The notes: generated by a model not told the origin, from the letters alone. 37,329 nt of DNA from CANKHA01 sp034668785 (GCA_034668785.1 JAXDOS010000087.1:1-37329); one strand, 5' to 3'; shown: positions 7,844 through 15,898, counted from the first letter of the stretch. A program made the numbers and translations.

Positions 7844-7869
7844 AAACCCCGGCACAAAGGCCGGGGTTT
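7844..7869 (-). terminator. Intrinsic terminator of the MarR-family gene
   Basis: The arms AAACCCCGGC (7844-7853) and GCCGGGGTTT (7860-7869) form a 10-bp perfect stem with a 6-base loop. On the minus strand the stem is followed by a T-rich stretch (TTTCTTTTG). It lies about 25 bp after the regulator stop and before the transpeptidase gene, so the two genes are probably separate transcripts. On the plus strand a short T-run follows as well, so it may work both ways. Confidence 0.8.
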
Positions 7870-7894
7870 TGGAAGCGCACCAGTATGTCAGCGG

Positions 7895-8407
7895 TTACAG
7901 GCGGTAAAGGATCTGGTCGGTCCAGAACCGCTCGAGCCGGTGGAGCGATTTGTTCAGCGTCGCGAATTCATCCGAGCTGATACCGCCGACCTGCTCGACT
8001 GTGAGAACATGCTTCTGATAGAGCGCCTCGACGACATTGCGCACATCATGGCCCTTGTCGGTGAGCTTGATGCGCACCGAGCGGCGATCAACGCGAGACC
8101 GCTGGTGATCGAGGAAGCCCATCTCGACGAGCTTCTTCAGGTTGTAAGAAACATTGGAGCCAAGGTAATAGCCGCGCGTACGCAATTCTCCGGCCGTCAG
8201 TTCTTTATCGCCGACGTTGTACAGCAAGAGCGCCTGCACGGAATTGATGTCGGCGCGGCCACGCCGGTCGAACTCGTCCTTGATGACGTCGAGCAGCCGG
8301 CGATGCAGCCGCTCGACCAAAGTCAAGGCTTCGAGATAAAGCGGCTGGATATGATCGACCCGCGCCTCGTGCTCAGCGGGTTCAACCGTCTTGGCAACGG
8401 CTTTCAT
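7895..8407 (-). CDS. ldtR: MarR-family regulator, LdtR-like
   Basis: This is a 170-residue winged-helix regulator. The core reads INSVQALLLYNVGDKELTAGELRTRGYYLGSNVSYNLKKLVEMGFLDHQRSRVDRRSVRIKLTDKG over about residues 54-119, which has the MarR helix-turn-helix and the beta-wing with Asp-Arg-Arg. The GYYLGSNVSYNLKKLVE recognition region and the neighbouring L,D-transpeptidase match LdtR, which activates ldtP in Ca. Liberibacter asiaticus and has an orthologue in Sinorhizobium (recalled from the literature). The ATG at 8407 follows GGAAGG. It ends at a strong terminator, so regulation of the transpeptidase would be through its own promoter in 7726-7843. Confidence 0.8.
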   Translation of the reverse strand: MKAVAKTVEPAEHEARVDHIQPLYLEALTLVERLHRRLLDVIKDEFDRRGRADINSVQALLLYNVGDKELTAGELRTRGYYLGSNVSYNLKKLVEMGFLDHQRSRVDRRSVRIKLTDKGHDVRNVVEALYQKHVLTVEQVGGISSDEFATLNKSLHRLERFWTDQILYRL

Positions 8408-8766
8408 GGTGACGCCTTCCTGTGTTCTTTATGCTTTTTACGATGACGAGGCCCTGTTTCCCCGTACTGGCGCCAAACTATCGGCGGCGGTCTAAGATCA
8501 GCTTAAATAACACAATAAAGAGATAGTTTATTTGCAACAATGACTCGTTTGCTGAATGATCAATTACAACATCTTTCGTTACTCTCTGTTCACCTTGCAA
8601 GCCCGCGCAAAACGCGGCGAAAAACCTGGAACGACTTCGGGTTGAATGAGAGTCTCTGTCATCCCCCTTATGCTCTCCACTCTATCCTCCGACGACGCCG
8701 CGGTGCGCGGGAGCAGCTTTATGATTGCTAATTGGTGAAAACCGTCCGCAACGAACCCGTATCGCG
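8408..8766. other. Long intergenic region with an AT-rich pocket
   Basis: This gene-free stretch separates the MarR gene (minus) from the glycine-zipper gene (plus). It should contain the regulator's promoter. Bases 8521-8580 contain only 19 G/C of 60 (32%), far below the surroundings. Short arms AAATAA (8505-8510) and TTTATTT (8527-8533) flank part of it. A 63-codon open frame at 8540-8731 has no ribosome-binding site and no recognisable product. I saw no tRNA or terminator-bounded small RNA. Confidence 0.5.
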
Positions 8767-8791
8767 GGAACCTTCCCTGCCAGCTTGCGTT
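8767..8791 (+). promoter_or_regulatory. EcfG-type (general stress response) promoter
   Basis: GGAAC (8767-8771), 16 bases, then CGTT (8788-8791) exactly fits the GGAAC-N16/17-CGTT pattern recognised by alphaproteobacterial EcfG sigma factors under PhyR-NepR control. A start site would fall near 8798, about 55 bases before the ATG at 8852, with an AGGAGG ribosome-binding site between them. Position and orientation suit the glycine-zipper gene. The assignment is by pattern only. Confidence 0.65.
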
Positions 8792-8851
8792 TATTTTTAC
8801 AGTTCGCGCTGCAGGCGATCGCGAGCCTCACAGCGATTTAAGGAGGACGTC

Positions 8852-9109
8852 ATGCGGAAAATTTATGTGGTAGCGACCCTGGTAGCGTTGGCAGGCTTTT
8901 CAACGGCAGCAAATGCTCAAGAGAGGACCTTTACAGGCGCGGCTATTGGAGCAGGGACCGGCGCCGTCGTCGCGGGGCCTCCCGGCGCCGTGGTTGGCGG
9001 CGTAGTCGGCGCCGTCGTCGGCGGTCCACGTGTCTCTGGTGCGCGAGCCTCTGCTCGGCGCGTCTGCTCGAGAGACCGTCACGGCTTCCGCCATTGCAGC
9101 TGGCGCTAG
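8852..9109 (+). CDS. Small secreted glycine-zipper protein
   Basis: The protein is 85 residues with a clear signal peptide (MRKIYVVATLVALAGFSTAANA, cleavage near 22). Residues 29-58 are an Ala/Gly/Val-rich stretch with regular glycine spacing (AAIGAGTGAVVAGPPGAVVGG and on), the glycine-zipper type of small envelope proteins. The C-terminal part is basic with two cysteines (Cys72, Cys82; VCSRDRHGFRHCSWR). The ATG at 8852 was chosen for the AGGAGG at 8841-8846, 5 bases upstream, and for the signal peptide. An EcfG-like promoter precedes it and a strong terminator follows, so it is a single-gene transcript probably induced by general stress. Its function is unknown; glycine-zipper proteins often sit in or on membranes. 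Confidence 0.8.
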   Translation: MRKIYVVATLVALAGFSTAANAQERTFTGAAIGAGTGAVVAGPPGAVVGGVVGAVVGGPRVSGARASARRVCSRDRHGFRHCSWR

Positions 9110-9133
9110 TATACGAACGAGTTCACGTTAAAG

Positions 9134-9164
9134 CCCCTCTTTCCATATGGAAGGAGGGGTTTTT
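9134..9164 (+). terminator. Intrinsic terminator of the glycine-zipper gene
   Basis: The stem CCCCTCTTTCC (9134-9144) pairs with GGAAGGAGGGG (9149-9159), with one G-T wobble and a 4-base ATAT loop, followed directly by TTTTT (9160-9164). It lies 25 bp after the stop codon. This is a textbook rho-independent terminator. Confidence 0.92.
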
Positions 9165-9206
9165 GCATTTGTGCGTTATCGTGTGCTTAGAAAAGCGAGA
9201 CAAAGA

Positions 9207-9656
9207 TCACGGTGGCTGCTCTCGTGCCGCCAGCAACGCCAGCCATAGATAGATCACCAGCAGTCCGGCCTCGAACAGCACAATCACCATGCCTGCGCCG
9301 TAAACCTGCGGAAACAGCAGTTCCACGGCGATCATGGAAATAACGGCGGTAAGCCACACCACCGCCCCCCAGGCGGCGGTGAGCCATAAGCCGACGGCGG
9401 CAACGAGATCGATCACCGCAAAGAAAACAGTCGCCGTCTGCCAGGACATCGAATGAGCTTCAAAGCCGGCATCCCGCGGGATTCCGATGCCGCATACGAC
9501 AGCCCAGTGATAAAGTCCCTTAAGCAGCGATAATCCGGCCATCACGCGCAAGAATAGCACCAGCCGCTCGGTCCAACGTCCGTCCGAAACCTGGTCTTCG
9601 TCGGTATGGACCGGTTCGAGCATGCGAGGTTGGTCGTTGATGATTGGATCGGTCAT
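9207..9656 (-). CDS. Small integral membrane protein, DUF6163-like
   Basis: The protein is 149 residues from the ATG at 9656 (MTDPIINDQPRMLEP). After a hydrophilic N-terminus of about 30 residues it has four hydrophobic segments: LVLFLRVMAGLSLLKGLYHWAVV, TATVFFAVIDLVAAVGLWLT, GAVVWLTAVISMIAVELLF and GMVIVLFEAGLLVIYLWLALL. I associate this pattern and its place beside hemB with the DUF6163 family of Hyphomicrobiales; that name is from memory. It is transcribed divergently from hemB with about 100 bp between the starts. The open frame extends further upstream into hemB, but that extension lacks any membrane-protein character. Function unknown. Confidence 0.75.
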   Translation of the reverse strand: MTDPIINDQPRMLEPVHTDEDQVSDGRWTERLVLFLRVMAGLSLLKGLYHWAVVCGIGIPRDAGFEAHSMSWQTATVFFAVIDLVAAVGLWLTAAWGAVVWLTAVISMIAVELLFPQVYGAGMVIVLFEAGLLVIYLWLALLAAREQPP

Positions 9657-9759
9657 GACGAAGATATAGGCCGAATCGGGCCCCTGCGCAGCTATGTCTC
9701 CCTCCTCTGGCCGACGCGGCCCGGAACGGATAAAAGAAGGCTTCCAGGGAGGATGCTGC

Positions 9760-10821
9760 ATGGCCATCAAGTTCGGCCGCCCCATCGAAAGCCGCGCCCG
9801 GATCACGCCGGTCGAAGCCACGCCTTTCCAGAGTGCCGTGCGCCTCGATCTTGCGAGCCGTCCGCGCCGTAATCGCCGCGCCGAATGGAGCCGGCGGCTG
9901 GTGCGCGAAACCGTGTTGACCACCGACGACCTGATCTGGCCGTTATTCCTGACCGCGGAGAACGAAAAGCGCATCCCGATTGCTTCCATGCCGGGGATTG
10001 ATCGCCTGTCCGTCGACGAAGCGGTGCGCGAGGCCGAGCGGGCGGCCAAGCTCGAAATCCCCTGCATCGCCCTCTTCCCCTATACGGACCCCGCTCTGCG
10101 CGACGCCGAGGGCAGAGAGGCGCTCAATCCCGACAATCTTGTTTGCCGCGCCATCCGCGCGATCAAGAAGGAAGTGCCTGAAGTCGGGGTGCTCTGCGAC
10201 GTCGCCCTTGATCCTTTCACCAGCCACGGTCATGACGGGATTCTCCGCGACGGCGTCGTCGTCAACGACGAGACCGTCGCGATGCTGGTGAAACAGGCGC
10301 TCGTTCAGGCCGAGGCAGGATGCGACATCATTGCGCCCTCGGACATGATGGACGGGCGCGTTGGAGCGATCCGCAACGCGCTCGATAGCGCCGGATTCCT
10401 GGACGTGCAGATCATGGCCTATTCGGCGAAATACGCCTCCGCCTTTTACGGCCCTTTCCGCGAAGCCATCGGCTCGAACGCCACGCTGATCGGCGACAAG
10501 CGCACCTATCAGATGGACCCGGCCAATTCGGACGAGGCGTTGCGCGAGGCTGAGCTCGACATTGCCGAGGGCGCCGACATGATCATGGTCAAGCCCGCCC
10601 TGCCCTATCTGGATATTCTCTCGCGTATCAAGGATGCGTTTGGAATGCCGACCTTCGCCTACCAAGTCTCGGGAGAGTATTCGATGATCGTCGCCGCCGC
10701 GCGAAATGGCTGGATCGATGGCGACAAGGCGATGATGGAGAGCCTGATCGCCTGCAAGCGTGCTGGCGCCGACGGCGTGCTTACCTATTTCGCCCCGCAA
10801 GTGGCGGAGAAGCTGAAGTAA
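9760..10821 (+). CDS. hemB: Porphobilinogen synthase (delta-aminolevulinic acid dehydratase)
   Basis: HemB condenses two 5-aminolevulinate molecules to porphobilinogen in heme synthesis. The protein is 353 residues from the ATG at 9760 (MAIKFGRPIE), with AGGGAGG 7 bases upstream. The two active-site lysines are visible: Lys224 in AYSAKYASAFYGPFR and the Schiff-base Lys278 in MVKPALPYLD. Other signatures are IALFPYTDP, CDVALDPFTSHGHDG and APSDMMDGRVGAIR. The segment DVALDPFTSHGHDG has Asp where zinc enzymes carry Cys, as expected for the magnesium-type alphaproteobacterial enzyme. An amidohydrolase gene follows after 22 bp. Confidence 0.96.
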   Translation: MAIKFGRPIESRARITPVEATPFQSAVRLDLASRPRRNRRAEWSRRLVRETVLTTDDLIWPLFLTAENEKRIPIASMPGIDRLSVDEAVREAERAAKLEIPCIALFPYTDPALRDAEGREALNPDNLVCRAIRAIKKEVPEVGVLCDVALDPFTSHGHDGILRDGVVVNDETVAMLVKQALVQAEAGCDIIAPSDMMDGRVGAIRNALDSAGFLDVQIMAYSAKYASAFYGPFREAIGSNATLIGDKRTYQMDPANSDEALREAELDIAEGADMIMVKPALPYLDILSRIKDAFGMPTFAYQVSGEYSMIVAAARNGWIDGDKAMMESLIACKRAGADGVLTYFAPQVAEKLK

Positions 10822-10843
10822 TAACGCGGACAAAGGAACGCCC

Positions 10844-11968
10844 GTGATCTGTGAAGCCCTTCCCGCAACCGATGCGGTGATTGCAGAGCGAACGCATGGC
10901 TGCGAACCCGCTGCCTGCGGCTGTTTTACCCGGCGCGCATTTCTGCGAACGACAAGTGCCGCGGCAGCAGGCTCTGTCTTCCCTGCTCCGCTCGCGATGG
11001 CCCAAGGCACGTCCTCGGTGGCGGCTAGAAAGCCGCATCGCATCGACGTGCATCATCACTTCTTCCCACCGTTTCTTCAGGAGGCTTGGCAACAAGCGTC
11101 GGTGCGCAGCAGCCCAACCATACGGGGATGGAGGCTGGCGAAAACGTTGGAGGCGATGGACCAGGGCGGCGTGGCGACCGCGATCATTTCCATCTCCTCG
11201 GGCCTCAACCTTCCCGGCCTCAATACTGAACAGACGCGCAGTATGACGCGCATGTGCAACGACTATGCCGTGCAAGCAACCAAGGATCATCCCGGCCGGC
11301 TGGGATTTTTCGCTTTCATGCCGCTGCCGGACATCGACGCCACTTTGAAGGAAATCGAATACGCGCTCGACGTGCTCAAGGCCGACGGCATCGGCCTAAA
11401 TACGAGTTACGGCGACAAGTGGCTGGGCGATGCCACTTTCAAGCCGGTGATGGAAGAACTGAACCGCCGCAAGGCTGTCGTTTTCGTCCATCCGAACTTA
11501 CCGCAATGTTGCGGCAGCCTCATGTCCTATGTTCCAGCGTCAGTCACCGAATATCCGCAAGATACCAACCGCACGGTGATGAGCCTGCTCTTCAGCGGCA
11601 CGCTCTCGCGCACGCAGGACGTCCGCTGGATTTTTTGTCATGCGGGTGCCGCGATTCCGACTTTGGCGGGACGTGCGGCGTCCTTGATAAAAAACCTTTA
11701 TCCCGACACGGCGAAGATATTGCCCAACGGGATCGATTATGAATTGCGGCGGCTGTATTACGAGACCGCCAACGCTGCCTATGGGCCCAACATGGCGGCC
11801 TTGCTCAAATACGTGCCGCTGTCGCAGGTCATGTTCGGCACCGACTATCCTTACGTGACTGTGACCGAGAACGTCGGCGACCTGCTCAATGCGGGACTAT
11901 CGGTGGCCGAGCTGATGGCGGTCGAGGTCGACAACGCGGCAAAGCTGATGCCGCGATGGAAGACTTGA
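10844..11968 (+). CDS. Tat-exported amidohydrolase (amidohydrolase_2 / ACMSD-like)
   Basis: This 374-residue metal-dependent hydrolase or decarboxylase belongs to the amidohydrolase_2 family, which includes aminocarboxymuconate-semialdehyde decarboxylase. Metal-site motifs are DVHHHFFPP (His70-His72), FVHPN (about 216-220), FCHAGAAIP (about 263-271) and GTDYPY (about 332-337). The N-terminus has a twin-arginine signal, TRRAFLRTTSAAAAG (29-43), ending near MAQ at 52-54 and preceded by a cysteine-containing leader (CEPAACGC). Export to the periplasm is therefore likely, which is uncommon for this family. The start is GTG at 10844 with AGGA upstream. It follows hemB by 22 bp and precedes an orphan molybdopterin subunit; no link to heme synthesis is evident. 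The substrate is unknown. Confidence 0.82.
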   Translation: MICEALPATDAVIAERTHGCEPAACGCFTRRAFLRTTSAAAAGSVFPAPLAMAQGTSSVAARKPHRIDVHHHFFPPFLQEAWQQASVRSSPTIRGWRLAKTLEAMDQGGVATAIISISSGLNLPGLNTEQTRSMTRMCNDYAVQATKDHPGRLGFFAFMPLPDIDATLKEIEYALDVLKADGIGLNTSYGDKWLGDATFKPVMEELNRRKAVVFVHPNLPQCCGSLMSYVPASVTEYPQDTNRTVMSLLFSGTLSRTQDVRWIFCHAGAAIPTLAGRAASLIKNLYPDTAKILPNGIDYELRRLYYETANAAYGPNMAALLKYVPLSQVMFGTDYPYVTVTENVGDLLNAGLSVAELMAVEVDNAAKLMPRWKT

Positions 11969-12091
11969 GATTGCATTCCCGAGCCAGAACTTCAGCCACA
12001 AAGCTTGACGCCGGACTAGCTGCGAACCTATGGGTCGCGGGAGAAGAGATAATCTCGGGTCCCGACGTTTAGATTGGATATCAGGTGTTAG

Positions 12092-14413
12092 ATGGGTGAA
12101 TTCGCGATCGGTCAGGCGGTCCCGCGGTTTGAGGACCCAAGGCTCGTGCGCGGCGGCGGCCGCTACGTGGCCGATTTGGTCCTGCCGCGCATGGCTCATG
12201 CCTATGTGCTGCGTTCACCCCACGCGCATGCGAAAATCCGCTCGATCGACACCGCGACTGCGAAGGCCGCGCCGGGAGTGATCGCTATTTTGACCGGCGA
12301 GGATTGGGAAGCCTCGGGCTTTGGCGACTTGCCGGTGCCATCGGGACGCAAGCGGCGCGATGGTTCGCCGATGTATCGGCCGCGCTACCGCGCGCTGGTG
12401 AAGGACCGCGTGCGCTGGGTTGGCGACTATGTCGCCTTCGTCGTCGCCGAAACTTACCATCAGGCGGCGGATGCGGCTGAGCTCATCCAGGTTGATTACG
12501 AGCCGCTCCCCGCGATCGTCTCCACCGCCGACGCGCCGCTGCCGGGCGCTCCCCTCGTCTGGGACGACTGCGCCAACAACGTCTGCTTTGTGCATATGGA
12601 AGGCGACAAGGCGGCTACCGACGCGGCTTTCGCCCGCGCGGGCCACATCGTTAAACAACATTTTGTCATCAACCGTGTCACCGCCGCGCCCATGGAGCCG
12701 CGCGGAAGCATCGGCGACTACAATCCAAACGACGGCCGCTACACCTGTTACACCACGCTGCAACGCGCACATGTCTATCGCGCCGATCTCGCCCAACAGG
12801 TCTTGAAGGTTCCCGAAAGCAAAGTTCGAGTCGTCGCCGGAGATATCGGCGGCAGCTTCGGGATGAAGTCGGCGATCTTCAATGAAGTGGCGCTGGTATT
12901 GCTCGCATCCAAATTGACCGGCCGCCCGGTCAAGTGGGTGAGTACGCGTTCCGAAGCCTTTGTCAGCGATGCCCAAGGCCGCGACAATGTCACTGACGCC
13001 GAACTTGCTCTCGACAAGAAAGGCAACTTTCTCGGTCTGCGGGTCAAGACGATTGCCAATCTCGGCGCTTATATTCAGGCGAATGGCGACGCCTTCACCG
13101 GCAATCTCGGCACACTCGCGGGCGTCTACCGGACCCCTGCCATCCACGCCGATGTCACGGCGGTATTCACCAACACCAACCCCACCCGGCCCTATCGCGG
13201 CAACGGACGCCCGGAGGCGGCCTACGTGATCGAACGGCTGGTGGACCTTGCCGCCGATGAAATGGGCATCGATCCCGTGGAAATCAGGCGGCGCAACACC
13301 ATTCCGCCGGAGGCGATGCCGTTCAAGACCGGGCTGACGTTCACTTATGACAGCGGCGAGTTCGAAAAAAACATGGATATCGCCCTGAAGCTCGGCGACG
13401 TAGCCGGATTCGAGGCGCGCCGCGCCGAAGCGCGCAAGCGCGGCAAGCTACGCGGCCTCGGGCTTTCCAATACCATCGAACGCGCGGCGGGAGCCGGCTT
13501 TGAGGGTGCCGAGATTCGTTTCGATCGCGCCGGCACCGTCACCCTGTTCGCGGGGTCGGTGACCCAGGGACAAGGCCACGAAACCATTTTCAAGCAGCTG
13601 GTCTGCGATCGCCTCGGTCTTGCTCCAGACGATGTTCATTATATTCAGGGTGATACCGATCAAGTCTTCTACGGGCAAGGCACCGGCGGCTCTCGGTCGG
13701 CAACGATCGGTGGTTCGGCCTTCGACATGGCCGCGGACAAGATCTTGGTGAAGGCGAAGCAGATCGCCGCCCACATTCTTAAAGTCGAGGCCGACGATCT
13801 TAAATTCGCTGACGGCATTTTCTCCACCACCAAAACCAATCAAACGCTGACTATCAAAGAAGTCGCGCAAGAAGCGGCGGAACCCAGCAGTCTGCCGAAA
13901 GGCATGGAGGCCGGGCTTACCGCCAGCGCCGTCTATCGCGCTTTTGTCCCGAATTTCCCTAACGGCTGCCATGTCTGCGAGGTCGAGATCGATCAGGACA
14001 CTGGCGCCATCGACATCTTGCGCTACAGCGTCGTCGACGACGTCGGTACGGTCATGAATCCGCTGTTGCTGCATGGGCAGATCGCCGGCGGTGTCGCCCA
14101 GGGCGTGGGCCAGATGCTGATGGAGGACATCCATTTCGACGCCGAAGGCCAGTTAGTGAGCGGCACTTTTATGGACTACGCCATGCCGCGCGCTGGTGAT
14201 CTGAGCACCATTCAGGTCAAGAGCAATCCAGTGCCGACCAAGACCAATCCGTTGGGCGTCAAGGGCGCCGGCGAAGCCGGTTGCGTCGGCGCGCTTCCGG
14301 CGGTGGGAAATGCCGTGGTCGACGCCCTTTCGGTTTTGGGCATCCGGCATATCGAGATGCCGGCGACGTCCGAGCGCATCTGGCGCGCGATGCAGCGGCA
14401 GCCGGTAAGCTAA
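12092..14413 (+). CDS. Orphan xanthine dehydrogenase-family molybdopterin-binding large subunit (CoxL-like)
   Basis: The 773-residue protein is a complete large subunit of the molybdenum hydroxylase family. The N-terminal hammerhead domain starts with PRFEDPRLVRGGGRYVAD. MoCo-binding motifs are GDIGGSFGMK (about 250-259), PYRGNGRPEA (about 366-375, in the active-site loop), QGQGHET (about 491-497) and GVKGAGEAG (about 720-728, carrying the catalytic Glu). The loop PYRGNGR lacks the AYRCSFR motif of true form I CO dehydrogenase, so it is not CODH form I. No FAD (CoxM) or 2Fe-2S (CoxS) subunit gene lies nearby. The complex partners must be encoded elsewhere or are absent. It lies 123 bp after the Tat amidohydrolase. 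The substrate, probably an aromatic or N-heterocyclic compound or an aldehyde, cannot be told. Confidence 0.88.
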   Translation: MGEFAIGQAVPRFEDPRLVRGGGRYVADLVLPRMAHAYVLRSPHAHAKIRSIDTATAKAAPGVIAILTGEDWEASGFGDLPVPSGRKRRDGSPMYRPRYRALVKDRVRWVGDYVAFVVAETYHQAADAAELIQVDYEPLPAIVSTADAPLPGAPLVWDDCANNVCFVHMEGDKAATDAAFARAGHIVKQHFVINRVTAAPMEPRGSIGDYNPNDGRYTCYTTLQRAHVYRADLAQQVLKVPESKVRVVAGDIGGSFGMKSAIFNEVALVLLASKLTGRPVKWVSTRSEAFVSDAQGRDNVTDAELALDKKGNFLGLRVKTIANLGAYIQANGDAFTGNLGTLAGVYRTPAIHADVTAVFTNTNPTRPYRGNGRPEAAYVIERLVDLAADEMGIDPVEIRRRNTIPPEAMPFKTGLTFTYDSGEFEKNMDIALKLGDVAGFEARRAEARKRGKLRGLGLSNTIERAAGAGFEGAEIRFDRAGTVTLFAGSVTQGQGHETIFKQLVCDRLGLAPDDVHYIQGDTDQVFYGQGTGGSRSATIGGSAFDMAADKILVKAKQIAAHILKVEADDLKFADGIFSTTKTNQTLTIKEVAQEAAEPSSLPKGMEAGLTASAVYRAFVPNFPNGCHVCEVEIDQDTGAIDILRYSVVDDVGTVMNPLLLHGQIAGGVAQGVGQMLMEDIHFDAEGQLVSGTFMDYAMPRAGDLSTIQVKSNPVPTKTNPLGVKGAGEAGCVGALPAVGNAVVDALSVLGIRHIEMPATSERIWRAMQRQPVS

Positions 14414-14524
14414 TGCTCTGCGCTCACGCGCCACGTCGCGGCACCTTTAAGCAATTCTAATACCTCTTGCACCGAGCTACGTTCCTCACCATGTTTCCGC
14501 CCTGTCGAGGAAAAGGCAAAGGTG

Positions 14525-15070
14525 ATGTCAAATACTGGCTCCGGCACTTCGTTCGACGTGCGGCCGCATGCCTATGATCCGGTCACCATGCCCGAATATT
14601 TCGACGGCGTGCTGGCGCGGCGCGTCATCGCTTTTCTCATCGACCTCGTCATCATCTCCGTCCCGATCTTATTCGCGTCGCTGTTCATCCTCATATTTGG
14701 ATTCATCACGCTGGGACTCGGCTGGATATTGTTCTGGTTGTTGTCGCCGGCGACCGTAATCTGGGCGATCGCCTATTACGGCCTCACCCTCGGCAGCCCG
14801 CAGTCGGCAACCATCGGGATGCGGGTAATGAACCTCGAGATGCGCACTTGGTATGGCGCGCCGTGTTACTTCGTGCTCGGCGCCGCCCATGCCATCGTGT
14901 TCTGGGTCACCGTCTCTCTTTTGACGCCCTTCGTTCTTCTCGTCGGCTTTTTCAACGAGCGCCGCCGCCTGCTCCACGACATTCTTCTCGGCACCGTCGT
15001 CATCAACCAACGGGCTCGCGCCCAGGCCATGAGCAGCGATCCGGGAGGTGGATGGCGCGGAAACCTTTGA
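14525..15070 (+). CDS. RDD family membrane protein
   Basis: The 181-residue protein has the RDD features: ARRVIAFLIDLVIISVPILFASLFILIF (with the Arg and Asp of the first helix near 33-41), further hydrophobic segments near 63-90 and 115-140, and LLHDILLGTVVI near the end. The family is in the inner membrane; a few members are linked to ion exchange, but most are uncharacterised. The start is the ATG at 14525; a GTG directly before it (14522) is equally possible, with GAGGAAAAGG upstream of both. It lies about 70 bp before bpt on the same strand. Confidence 0.85.
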   Translation: MSNTGSGTSFDVRPHAYDPVTMPEYFDGVLARRVIAFLIDLVIISVPILFASLFILIFGFITLGLGWILFWLLSPATVIWAIAYYGLTLGSPQSATIGMRVMNLEMRTWYGAPCYFVLGAAHAIVFWVTVSLLTPFVLLVGFFNERRRLLHDILLGTVVINQRARAQAMSSDPGGGWRGNL

Positions 15071-15139
15071 CGAGCAAATATTTGTGAGCGATGTTCAGGG
15101 GAATGATTTGACGTTTCCTTGGCGACAAGGTTTGGCCCG

Positions 15140-15889
15140 GTGACAAGGCATTCGCGCGATACGCCGCAATTCTATCTGACGGCCCCCTCCCCGTGCCCCT
15201 ACCTGACGGGCAAGGAAGAGAGGAAGGTATTCACGCATCTTGTGGGTGAGCGCGCGGGTGAGCTTAACGACCTCCTGACCCACGGCGGATTCCGCCGCAG
15301 TCAATCGATTGCCTACCGTCCCGCCTGCGACGCCTGCCGGGCCTGTATATCGGTGCGAGTCATCACCGGAGAATTCCAGCCGTCGCGCAGTATGCGCCGG
15401 GTCATGGACCGCAATTCCGACATCGTCGGCGACATGCGCATACCGGTGCCGGCCGCCGAGCAATATTCACTTTTCCGCGCCTATCTCGACTCCCGCCATC
15501 GCGACGGCGGCATGGCCGACATGACGGTGCTCGACTACGCGATGATGGTTGAGGACAGCCATGTGCAGACCCGCCTCGTCGAATACCGCCGGCGCGGCCC
15601 GGACAGCGGCATCACCGGCCGTGGGTCGGGTCCACTTTTGGCGGTGGCGCTGGTCGACGTGCTGAGCGATGGCCTGTCCATGGTCTACTCCTTCTTCGAT
15701 CCGGACGAGAACGAGCGCTCGCTCGGCACCTTCATGATCCTCGATCACATCGCCCGGGCCCGGCGCATGGGTCTCGATTATGTCTATCTCGGCTATTGGG
15801 TGCGGGGATCGCGCAAGATGGACTACAAGGGCCGGTTCTTGCCGCAGGAGCGGTTGATGTCCGCGGGGTGGACACGCGTGACCGCCTGA
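15140..15889 (+). CDS. bpt: Aspartate/glutamate leucyltransferase (arginyltransferase family)
   Basis: Bpt transfers leucine from Leu-tRNA to proteins with N-terminal Asp or Glu, marking them for ClpSAP degradation (N-degron pathway). At 249 residues it has the family-diagnostic start TRHSRDTPQFYLTAPSPCPY, the cysteine motif RPACDACRACISVRV and the C-terminal YVYLGYWVRGSRKMDYKGRF. The GTG at 15140 was chosen because family proteins start at this point; a TTG at 15119 would add seven residues without family support. AAGG lies 9 bases upstream. Specificity (Leu in Bpt versus Arg in Ate) is inferred from the bacterial family. Confidence 0.92.
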   Translation: MTRHSRDTPQFYLTAPSPCPYLTGKEERKVFTHLVGERAGELNDLLTHGGFRRSQSIAYRPACDACRACISVRVITGEFQPSRSMRRVMDRNSDIVGDMRIPVPAAEQYSLFRAYLDSRHRDGGMADMTVLDYAMMVEDSHVQTRLVEYRRRGPDSGITGRGSGPLLAVALVDVLSDGLSMVYSFFDPDENERSLGTFMILDHIARARRMGLDYVYLGYWVRGSRKMDYKGRFLPQERLMSAGWTRVTA

Positions 15890-15898
15890 ACGGGCTGA

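Noticed and set aside
8540..8731. A 63-codon open frame in the ldtR upstream region
   Set aside because: No ribosome-binding site, no signal peptide or family, and it lies within an AT-rich promoter region.
12092..14413. Carbon monoxide dehydrogenase large subunit proper
   Set aside because: The form I loop AYRCSFR is absent (PYRGNGR instead), and no CoxM or CoxS gene is adjacent.
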